This document shows positions 4,897 to 10,201 of a stretch of 10,201 bases of DNA, piece by piece. The position numbers and the translations under genes are program-made. Under the pieces are notes generated by a model, which saw only the letters and a program-made list of their open reading frames with translations, ran no database searches and was not told the DNA's origin. The first letter of the stretch is position 1, and every line of letters starts with the position of its first letter. The stretch comes from an uncultured Clostridia bacterium (GTDB lineage Bacteria > Bacillota > Clostridia > Oscillospirales > Ruminococcaceae): contig CAMWVF010000019.1 in assembly GCA_947177545.1 (NCBI GenBank), positions 1 through 10,201 of the forward strand, read 5' to 3'.

Positions 4897-6807
4897 TTAC
4901 GCTTTGTCTGTCATCAGACCGCAAAGCAAGTCCGAAAACTCCAACGGGTCGTCTATGGTCATGCCCTCGATAAGCAGAGCCTGTGTGTACAAAATCTTGC
5001 TGTACGCCGTAAGCTTCTCCTTGTCCGTCTCGTGAAGCTTTTGCAGGGTCTTGAACATCTCGTGGTTCGGGTTCAGCTCCAGTACCTTTTCCGCCTTTAC
5101 GTTGTGCTCGTTGCCGGGCATTGCGGCAAAGGTCTTTTCCATGTCAAGTGATATCTGTCCCTCGTTGGTGAGACAGCAGGGGTGAGTTTTGAGTCTCTCC
5201 GAAAGACGGGCTTCCTTTATCTTGTCGCCGAGAGCCTCCTTAATGCTTGCGAACAGATCCTTGTTGTCCTCAGAAAGCTTTTTGAACTCCTCTTTTTCCT
5301 CTGGAGTTTCAATGTCCAAATCGGAAGCGGATACGGACTTGAACTGCTTCTCCTCATAATTCATCAGCATTTGCAGAGCAAACTCGTCCACGCTTTCGGT
5401 GAGGTACAAAATTTCGTAGCCCTTGTCCTTGACAACCTCGGTCTGTGGCAGACAGTCTATCTTTGCAACGCTTTCGCCCGCCGCATAGTAAATGTACTTC
5501 TGATCCTCTTTCATTCGGGATACGTATTCGTCCAGCGTAACAAGCTTTTTCTCAAATGAGCTGTGGAACATCAGCAGGTCTTTCAGTAAATCCTTGTTTG
5601 CGCCGTAGCCGTTGTAAATGCCGAATTTCACCTGTAAGCCGAATGCGTTCCAAAACTTTTCGTACTTCTCACGTTCGTTTGTGAGCATTTTTTTCAGCTC
5701 GTTTTTAATGGTACGCTCCAAGGATTTCGCAATAAGCTTTAACTGCCTGTCGTGCTGGAGCATTTCACGGGAGATGTTCAGGGACAAATCCTGCGAATCC
5801 ACAAGACCCTTTACAAAGGAGAAATGGTCGGGAAGTAAATCTTCGCACTTATCCATAATCAGCACACCGCTGGAGAAAAGCTGCAAGCCTTTGGTAAATT
5901 CCTTTGTGTAATAATCCATGGGAGCCTGTGAGGGAATGTACAGCAAAGAATCGTAAGTAGCCGTACCCTCGGCTTTGGCGTGAATATGTGCAAGCGGCTC
6001 GTTGTAGTCGTAGAATTTTTCGCGGTAGAACTTGTTGTACTCCTCGTCGGTGATTTCCGACTTGCTTTTTCTCCAAAGGGGTACCATGCTGTTGAGAGTC
6101 TCAATTTCCGAATGTGTTTCGTATTCGGGGGGAATATCACCTGTGCCCGTACCCTCTTTAAGGTGGTCGTGCTCTATCTCCATTTTAATGGGGAAACGAA
6201 TGTAGTCGGAGTACTTTTTAACAAGCTGCTTAATTTTGTACTGCATGAGGTAATCGTCATAGCTTTCATCATCGGTGTTGTCCTTGAGGGTCAGACGAAT
6301 TTCAGTACCCACGCTGTCCTTTTCGCACTCTTCAATGGTGTATCCCTCAACGCCCTCGGACTTCCAAAGGTACGCCTTATCCTCGCCGTAAGCCTTTGAG
6401 CGGACCTCCACCTCCTTTGCAACCATAAACGCTGAGTAGAAGCCAACGCCGAACTGACCGATAATGTCGATGTCCTCCGCGGCAGCGTTTTCTGTCTTGA
6501 AAGCAAGAGAGCCGCTGTTTGCGATAGTGCCGAGATTGTTTTCCAACTCGTCCTTTGTCATGCCTATGCCGTTGTCAGAGATCGTCAGCACGCCGTTATC
6601 CTTGTCCGCCGTAATAAAAATTTGAAAATCGTCCTTGTTCATGTTCACCTTGTCGTCGGTGAGGGACTTAAAATAAAGCTTGTCAATAGCGTCGCTTGCG
6701 TTTGAGATAAGCTCACGGAGAAAAATCTCCTTGTGAGTATAGATAGAGTTGATCATCATATCAAGGAGACGCTTTGATTCCGCCTTGAATTGTTTGGTTT
6801 CCGCCAT
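4897..6807 (-). CDS. htpG: Hsp90 family molecular chaperone HtpG
   Basis: Bacterial Hsp90, a cytosolic dimeric ATP-driven chaperone. At 636 residues it is full length (E. coli HtpG has 624). The N-terminal GHKL ATPase domain shows all its motifs: E32 and N36 in [15 protein letters not shown]78 in [15 protein letters not shown] (93-100) and the lid glycines in [11 protein letters not shown] (117-127). The middle domain carries the expected [16 protein letters not shown] signature, and the C-terminal part matches the dimerisation domain. The start is fixed by AAAGGA about 9 nt upstream and by [11 protein letters not shown], the usual beginning. The gene stands alone with its own promoter and two overlapping CIRCE operators, so repression by HrcA and induction by heat or misfolded protein are expected. 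In B. subtilis htpG is not CIRCE-controlled, so this wiring differs. Confidence 0.98.
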   Translation of the reverse strand: MAETKQFKAESKRLLDMMINSIYTHKEIFLRELISNASDAIDKLYFKSLTDDKVNMNKDDFQIFITADKDNGVLTISDNGIGMTKDELENNLGTIANSGSLAFKTENAAAEDIDIIGQFGVGFYSAFMVAKEVEVRSKAYGEDKAYLWKSEGVEGYTIEECEKDSVGTEIRLTLKDNTDDESYDDYLMQYKIKQLVKKYSDYIRFPIKMEIEHDHLKEGTGTGDIPPEYETHSEIETLNSMVPLWRKSKSEITDEEYNKFYREKFYDYNEPLAHIHAKAEGTATYDSLLYIPSQAPMDYYTKEFTKGLQLFSSGVLIMDKCEDLLPDHFSFVKGLVDSQDLSLNISREMLQHDRQLKLIAKSLERTIKNELKKMLTNEREKYEKFWNAFGLQVKFGIYNGYGANKDLLKDLLMFHSSFEKKLVTLDEYVSRMKEDQKYIYYAAGESVAKIDCLPQTEVVKDKGYEILYLTESVDEFALQMLMNYEEKQFKSVSASDLDIETPEEKEEFKKLSEDNKDLFASIKEALGDKIKEARLSERLKTHPCCLTNEGQISLDMEKTFAAMPGNEHNVKAEKVLELNPNHEMFKTLQKLHETDKEKLTAYSKILYTQALLIEGMTIDDPLEFSDLLCGLMTDKA

Positions 6808-6844
6808 GTAAAACAGTCCTTTCTATATACTAAATGTAATATTG

Positions 6845-6871
6845 TTAGCACTTTGATCAGAAAAGTGTTAG
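6845..6871 (-). promoter_or_regulatory. Second, degenerate CIRCE operator
   Basis: TTAGCACTT-N9-AAGTGTTAG keeps the exact CIRCE geometry (9-9-9) with one change in the left arm and three in the right arm. It overlaps the perfect CIRCE by 4 bp (6868-6871) and lies between that site and the htpG start. It may give HrcA a second, weaker site or be the relic of a duplication. Confidence 0.6.
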
Positions 6872-6894
6872 CACTCAATATCTTCGAGTGCTAA
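6868..6894 (-). promoter_or_regulatory. CIRCE operator (HrcA binding site)
   Basis: TTAGCACTC (6868-6876), nine bases, GAGTGCTAA (6886-6894): identical to the CIRCE consensus in both arms and in spacing. It starts 5 bp past the htpG -10 box, so the transcription start falls within it, the normal place for HrcA repression. Confidence 0.97.
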
Positions 6895-6898
6895 ATAC

Positions 6899-6927
6899 AG
6901 TATAAACCAATATGGCGACGATTTCAA
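6899..6927 (-). promoter_or_regulatory. Sigma-A promoter of htpG
   Basis: On the minus strand TTGAAA (6922-6927), 17 bp, TATACT (6899-6904). The expected start, near 6892, lies inside the perfect CIRCE. Confidence 0.85.
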
Positions 6928-6962
6928 GGGGGCAGAGAAAATATTTACAATTTGTACATATT

Positions 6963-7196
6963 TTACTTTTGCGGACGCTTTTTGGGGTACGGCTCTTTAA
7001 TAAGAGTACGTCCAAGAATGTAGTCGGTCGAGGTCTTGTAGAAGTCGGCGAGGGTAAGCAGGTGTTCTATTGGGATATTCTGAAAACCCCGTTCATAGCG
7101 GGAATAGACGTTTTGACGTATGCCAAGAAGTTCACCTATTTGTTTTTGTGACATATCCATATCTTCACGGAGGTCACGAAGTCTTTGAAAATACAT
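6963..7196 (-). CDS. Cro/CI (XRE) family transcriptional regulator
   Basis: A 77-residue single-domain DNA-binding protein. Residues 4-58 are a complete HTH_3 fold: MSQKQIGELLGIRQNVYSRY (15-34) spans helices 2 and 3, followed by ERG and the typical closing helices with LLTLADFYKTSTDYILGR. The tail is short and basic (PKKRPQK). No sensor or dimerisation domain follows. The start is supported by CAGGAGC with 8 nt spacing. It is divergent from the secreted Ig-like protein gene, and the two promoters overlap completely among three palindromic boxes, so it most likely represses itself and controls its neighbour. The inducing signal is not evident. It lies upstream of htpG on the same strand, without a clear terminator between them, but htpG has its own promoter. 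Confidence 0.9.
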   Translation of the reverse strand: MYFQRLRDLREDMDMSQKQIGELLGIRQNVYSRYERGFQNIPIEHLLTLADFYKTSTDYILGRTLIKEPYPKKRPQK

Positions 7197-7230
7197 AAAA
7201 ATCGCTCCTGTTCTTAGTACTTTTATGTAC

Positions 7231-7259
7231 TTGACAATATCACACTTTTATGTTAAAAT
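7231..7259 (+). promoter_or_regulatory. Sigma-A promoter of the secreted Ig-like protein gene
   Basis: TTGACA (7231-7236), 17 bp, TAAAAT (7254-7259). The -35 box abuts operator box 1, box 2 fills the spacer and box 3 lies just downstream of the expected start. Confidence 0.8.
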
Positions 7260-7264
7260 ATCAA
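7236..7264 (-). promoter_or_regulatory. Promoter of the XRE regulator gene
   Basis: On the minus strand TTGATA (7259-7264), 17 bp, GATATT (7236-7241), preceded by TGT as an extended -10. It occupies nearly the same base pairs as the rightward promoter at 7231-7259, so polymerase can probably bind only one at a time. Confidence 0.6.
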
Positions 7265-7309
7265 TGTAAGTACTTATAAGTGCTAAATAATTGTTTGGAG
7301 GAATTTTTT

Positions 7310-7987
7310 ATGAAGTTAAAAAAAATTGCAGCGGCAGTTCTTGCCGCAATAACTCTTGTGCTTGCCATGGCAGTACCTGTTTCGGCGGACAGCATTTTCG
7401 ACACCGCCAAAAACATTGACAGCGGAAAAAAGGTTACAAAAACCCTTGAACGTGGCAAATCAATGGACTATAAAATAACCCCGACTGAAAAAGGTACGGC
7501 AACAGTTAAGCTTACCGCAAAAACAAACTGCTGCGAATTTTATGTTTATGATGAGGACGGAAACGACGTTTTATTCACTTGCGACGCAACCCTTGGATCA
7601 ATGAATAAATACAACAAAAACTTGTACTGGGACAACACCGCAGAGGTTTTTAAAGGCACTCTTAGCTTTAATGTAAAGGCAAACAAAACCTACTACATAA
7701 AAATAAAGCAGTATTCCTATGCCATATCCGGCGATTGGGAGTTCACCGCCTCTTTCAAATACCCCACAGGCGAGACCGCTCCCTCGGCTTTGATGAGCCT
7801 TACGCTCCAAAAGGGAGACACAGTTCAGCTCGGCGCAAACGGCGATAACGCAAAATGGTCAACGTCCAAAAAATCCGTGGCAACGGTTTCAGACAGCGGG
7901 CTTGTAACGGCAGTCAAAAAGGGCAAAACCGTTATTACGCTGAAGTGCGGCTCAAAGACTCAAAAAATAGAAATAGTTGTTGAATAA
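7310..7987 (+). CDS. Secreted protein with beta-sandwich and C-terminal Ig-like (BIG2) domain
   Basis: A 225-residue exported protein. Residues 1-26 are a classic signal peptide (KLKK, hydrophobic AAAVLAAITLVLAMAV, then VSA before the cut), with no lipobox. Residues about 35-155 resemble a pre-peptidase C-terminal (PPC)-like jelly roll, with KITPTEKGTATVKLTAK, FYVYDEDGND and TYYIKIKQYSY. Residues about 160-225 are a bacterial Ig-like group 2 domain, with LQKGDTVQLGA, AKWSTSKKSVATVSDSGLVTAVKKGKTVITL. No sortase motif, SLH or dockerin is seen, so it is probably released or held non-covalently. The start at 7310 is chosen for GGAGG (7297-7301) 8 nt upstream; a GTG at 7280 lies inside operator box 3. 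It is divergent from and probably controlled by the XRE gene. The ligand or function is unknown. Confidence 0.88.
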   Translation: MKLKKIAAAVLAAITLVLAMAVPVSADSIFDTAKNIDSGKKVTKTLERGKSMDYKITPTEKGTATVKLTAKTNCCEFYVYDEDGNDVLFTCDATLGSMNKYNKNLYWDNTAEVFKGTLSFNVKANKTYYIKIKQYSYAISGDWEFTASFKYPTGETAPSALMSLTLQKGDTVQLGANGDNAKWSTSKKSVATVSDSGLVTAVKKGKTVITLKCGSKTQKIEIVVE

Positions 7988-7997
7988 GAGACGCGGC

Positions 7998-8042
7998 AAG
8001 GCAGTATGGTGAGGAAAATAACCGTACTGCCTTAAAATTTTG
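7998..8042 (+). terminator. Terminator hairpin after the secreted protein gene
   Basis: AAGGCAGTA (7998-8006) pairs with TACTGCCTT (8025-8033), and the stem continues past one mismatch with GGT/ACC (8008-8010/8021-8023). The following TTAAAATTTTG tail is only moderately T-rich, so termination may be incomplete. Confidence 0.7.
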
Positions 8043-8072
8043 CCCCGCCGCAGGAGATTTTTTCATTTTTCC

Positions 8073-8101
8073 TTGCAGTATTGCGAAAAATGTGATATAA
8101 T
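8073..8101 (+). promoter_or_regulatory. Promoter of folC
   Basis: TTGCAG (8073-8078), 17 bp, TATAAT (8096-8101), with TGA before the -10 box making it extended. The predicted start near 8108 leaves a leader of about 44 nt before the TTG codon. Confidence 0.75.
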
Positions 8102-8151
8102 TAATTGTATGCTGTTCAGCAATGTTAATTATTTCAAATAAGGTGAAAATT

Positions 8152-9405
8152 TTGGATATATACGCAGCCACGAAATATCTTAACAGCTTTTCCAAATCGG
8201 GAAAGCCTGTAAATAATCTGCTTAGATTTGCGAGAATTATGCGGGCTTTGGGCAATCCTCAGGAGCAGCTTAGCTTTGTCCACGTTGCGGGGACTAACGG
8301 CAAAGGCTCTACGGTGAGAATGATAGCCAATTCTCTTATAAGCGCGGGGTACAGAGTGGGTGAGTTCACTTCCCCATATATCAGAGTTTACAATGACAGA
8401 ATTCGTATAAACAATGTTAATATTTCTGACATGGAATTAGCGGAAATAGTTACGCAAATCCAGCCAATTATAGACGATTTGTGTATGGATTGCAGCCAAT
8501 TTGAGATTTCCACAGCGATTTGCTTTGTTTATTTTGCGGCGAAAAAGTGCGACATAGTCGTATTGGAGGCCGGACTCGGCGGTCTGCTGGACTGTACGAA
8601 TATTATCGAGAAAAGCTGCGTTTCGGTGATAACCTCTATTTCCCTCGACCACACCGCGATACTGGGGGATACTATAGAAAAAGTTGCCAGACAAAAGGCG
8701 GGCATTATCAAGCAGGACTGCCCTGTAGTGCTTGCACCCTCCCAAAAGCGTGAGGTGTACGCATTGATGTACAGGACGGCAATGCAGTTCAACTCCATGT
8801 TCGTCACCCCAAACACCGACAGGCTGAAAATCGACAAATGCGACTACACGGGGAATAAAATTACCTACAAAAATTTTCCGTACGTAACCGCCATGCTGGG
8901 CAGACATCAGATCGACAACGCGCTGACGGCTATCGAGACCCTCTATCTGCTGAAAAAAAAGGGCTTCGGCAAGCTTTCCTATGTGCATATTTACAACGGC
9001 ATAAAAAACGCCGAGGTGGACAGCAGGTGTCAGATAATCCGCAGCGACCGTCCGTTTGTGATGATAGACGGGGCGCATAATCCCGACGGAATGAGGGCTT
9101 TGGCGGACTTTGTAAGGACTGTTCCCAAGTCCCCGAAAATAATGATCTGCGGTATGATGGAGGACAAGGACTGGCAGACCTCCGTGGGCTACATAAGCCG
9201 ATATATCGATAAGGCGGTTTGTCTGGACGGATTTGCTCCAAGGACGGTTTTTGCTCCCAGACTTGCGGAGATGTTTGTAAGCGGCGAAGTCTCAAACCTT
9301 AGAAATGCAGTTTCCAGAGCGACGGCTCTTGCAGGTACGGACGGCATGGTAGTCATAGGCGGGTCGCTGTATCTTGCATCGGCTTTGCAGAATTTTTCCA
9401 CATGA
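8152..9405 (+). CDS. folC: Folylpolyglutamate synthase / dihydrofolate synthase
   Basis: A Mur-ligase-fold enzyme that adds glutamate to folates by ATP-driven acyl-phosphate chemistry; bacterial forms often also make dihydrofolate from dihydropteroate. It has 417 residues (family about 420-440). Visible motifs: P-loop VAGTNGKGST (45-54), folate-loop FTSPYI (72-77), VVLEAGLGGLLDCTN (136-150), SLDHTAILG (164-172), the KAGIIK lysine region (182-187), MLGRHQIDNA (248-257) and IDGAHNPDG (305-313). The usual WPGR motif before the C-terminal domain is reduced to EVDSRCQ with only the Arg kept. The TTG at 8152 is preferred because AAGG lies 8 nt upstream and the protein then begins MDIYAATKYL as in homologues. 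An in-frame ATG at 8122 would add 10 residues but has no ribosome site. It is a single gene with its own promoter; no other folate gene is adjacent. Confidence 0.95.
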   Translation: MDIYAATKYLNSFSKSGKPVNNLLRFARIMRALGNPQEQLSFVHVAGTNGKGSTVRMIANSLISAGYRVGEFTSPYIRVYNDRIRINNVNISDMELAEIVTQIQPIIDDLCMDCSQFEISTAICFVYFAAKKCDIVVLEAGLGGLLDCTNIIEKSCVSVITSISLDHTAILGDTIEKVARQKAGIIKQDCPVVLAPSQKREVYALMYRTAMQFNSMFVTPNTDRLKIDKCDYTGNKITYKNFPYVTAMLGRHQIDNALTAIETLYLLKKKGFGKLSYVHIYNGIKNAEVDSRCQIIRSDRPFVMIDGAHNPDGMRALADFVRTVPKSPKIMICGMMEDKDWQTSVGYISRYIDKAVCLDGFAPRTVFAPRLAEMFVSGEVSNLRNAVSRATALAGTDGMVVIGGSLYLASALQNFST

Positions 9406-9416
9406 TTTGTCGAAAT

Positions 9417-9491
9417 TGACGGAAATGCCGCGAACTTTTTGAGGGAAGTGACGGAAACGGATTGCGGGTAAATTGTGGGAAATGACGGAAA
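9417..9491 (+). repeat. Three direct repeats of TGACGGAAA
   Basis: Exact copies lie at 9417-9425, 9449-9457 and 9483-9491, 32 and 34 bp apart (about three helical turns), each preceded by AA or AAN. They fill the gap between folC and the PIN-like gene, and the third lies where the -35 box of that gene would be (TATAGT at 9505-9510 is a weak -10 candidate). Regular spacing suggests a binding-site array; no known regulator was recognised. Confidence 0.5.
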
Positions 9492-9545
9492 TATAGTGAA
9501 AAATTATAGTAATTGCACAAATCAATCGGAAAGGAACGATAAAAA

Positions 9546-10201
9546 ATGGCAGTATATCTGATAGACTTTGAGAACGTGACATCAGCGGGGATTTCGGGGA
9601 TACAGCGGCTCACAAAGGAGGACAAGGTGTATATTTTTTACACCGTGAACGCGTCCAATATGTCCTTTGCGGCGCATATGAACCTGCTTTCAAGCCCTGC
9701 GGAGGTTATCTACTACAACGTTACAAGCGGCGGCAAGAATGCCTTGGATTTCCAGCTGGCAAGCTTTCTTGGCTTCCTGATCAGTAAGGGGGAGGACAAG
9801 GATTTCTACATAATCAGCAACGACAAGGGCTACGACCATGTAAAGAATTTCTGGGAGAGGAGCGGCGTTGCGGAGGGTGTGACGATACACAGCGCACCGT
9901 CCATAAACCGTTCTCTTATACCTATAGAGAAACCTTTTACTTCCAAGATACAGCAGTCCCAGCAGGGTGTGCAGCAGACCGTTACGCAGCAAAGCGGGGT
10001 CTCTCTTGAGCAGCTTGAACAGATGAAAGCGGAGACGGATAAGTACACCGCGCAGAAAAAGGCGGCGGAAGCAGCAGGAGTTGCCGAAAAAGAGGCAAAT
10101 GAGGGAAATATAATCGTAAATACGGAAAAATCCGAGGGAGATAAGGGAAAGAAAAAGGAAAATACAGAAGAGCAAAAGGACACGTTCCTTTCCTTAGATT
10201 A
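9546..10201 (+). CDS. PIN-like (NYN/PIN7-type) domain protein, reaches window edge
   Basis: At least 218 residues. Residues 1-118 form a PIN-like nuclease fold: MAVYLIDFENV with D7/E9/N10, an FYTVNA strand (31-36), KNALDFQLASFLGFLI with D68, and FYIISNDKGYDHV with D93 and D97. These acidic residues are the expected metal ligands, so RNase activity is plausible. The family is common in Clostridia as a stand-alone protein, and its target is unknown. Residues 134-150 are Gln-rich (IQQSQQGVQQTVTQQSG). From about 153 to the end the chain is charged, Ala/Glu/Lys-rich and probably coiled or disordered. AAGGA lies about 10 nt before the ATG. The last two bases of the window are TA, so the next base decides whether the protein stops here or continues. 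The partner of such PIN proteins is often a toxin or defence context, but nothing here shows that. Confidence 0.85.
   Translation, partial: MAVYLIDFENVTSAGISGIQRLTKEDKVYIFYTVNASNMSFAAHMNLLSSPAEVIYYNVTSGGKNALDFQLASFLGFLISKGEDKDFYIISNDKGYDHVKNFWERSGVAEGVTIHSAPSINRSLIPIEKPFTSKIQQSQQGVQQTVTQQSGVSLEQLEQMKAETDKYTAQKKAAEAAGVAEKEANEGNIIVNTEKSEGDKGKKKENTEEQKDTFLSLD

Larger units (their letters stand above)
7216..7284. promoter_or_regulatory. Three operator-like palindromic boxes
   Basis: Box 1: AGTAC-TTTTAT-GTACT (7216-7231), a perfect inverted repeat. Box 2: CACAC-TTTTAT-GTTAA (7241-7256), sharing the 10-mer ACTTTTATGT with box 1. Box 3: AGTAC-TTATAA-GTGCT (7269-7284), one mismatch. They lie 25 and 28 bp apart and flank or cover both divergent promoters. 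This is the expected arrangement for a Cro/CI-type repressor, and the adjacent XRE protein is the obvious candidate ligand. Confidence 0.65.

Noticed and set aside
6912..7151. Rightward open frame of 79 aa between htpG and the XRE gene
   Set aside because: It overlaps the htpG promoter and the leftward XRE gene, and no Shine-Dalgarno sequence precedes it.
8437..9078. Leftward open frame of 213 aa opposite folC
   Set aside because: Antisense of a gene with all FolC motifs; no start signals and no recognisable domain.
9193..9215. GCCGATATATCG in folC considered as a second sigma-28 promoter
   Set aside because: No TAAA at the required distance upstream, and it lies within a conserved coding sequence.
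9690..10175. Leftward open frame of 161 aa with apparent membrane segments opposite the PIN-like gene
   Set aside because: The opposite frame has a clear PIN-like domain and a ribosome binding site; the hydrophobic stretches are the complement of the Lys/Glu-rich tail.

Overview
The window looks like chromosomal DNA of a low-to-mid GC Gram-positive anaerobe of the Clostridia, most likely an Oscillospiraceae/Ruminococcus relative. The evidence is strong AAAGGAGG-type ribosome binding sites, sigma-A promoters with 17-bp spacers, an HrcA/CIRCE heat-shock operator, a Zn-ribbon SPFH protein of the YdjI type, and a PIN-like protein family common in Clostridia. A near-perfect sigma-28 promoter suggests the organism is, or descends from, a flagellated one. 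The genus is an inference and cannot be fixed from this sequence.

Left part (1-1083): a leftward promoter at the window edge, then a 61-residue leftward helix-turn-helix protein with its own promoter and terminator. About 770 bp without a convincing gene follow. This stretch is rich in hairpins and small repeats, including four GCGAAGC mini-hairpin motifs and a 26-bp element that recurs near 4.8 kb, and it could hold an uncharacterised RNA or the debris of a mobile element.

1084-2975 (rightward): a sigma-28-type promoter drives a highly charged coiled-coil protein of unknown function, with the metallophosphodiesterase yfcE 25 nt behind it. Next is a Ser-rich 106-residue protein with a textbook sigma-A promoter and a terminator.

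3155-6807: a 535-residue SPFH (stomatin/prohibitin-like) protein carries a recent internal 74-75 residue tandem duplication and four C-terminal zinc ribbons. It converges on htpG (Hsp90) across a shared bidirectional terminator. htpG has its own sigma-A promoter followed by two overlapping CIRCE operators, so HrcA control is expected.

6963-7987: a small Cro/CI-type regulator and a secreted beta-sandwich/Ig-like (BIG2) protein are divergently transcribed from fully overlapping back-to-back promoters. Three similar palindromic boxes lie there, a likely self-contained regulatory switch.

8152-10201: folC (folylpolyglutamate/dihydrofolate synthase) with a probable TTG start, a 140-bp gap with a threefold TGACGGAAA repeat, and a PIN-like nuclease-domain protein with a Gln-rich and charged tail that reaches the window edge. 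No rRNA, tRNA, CRISPR array or intact transposase was seen.
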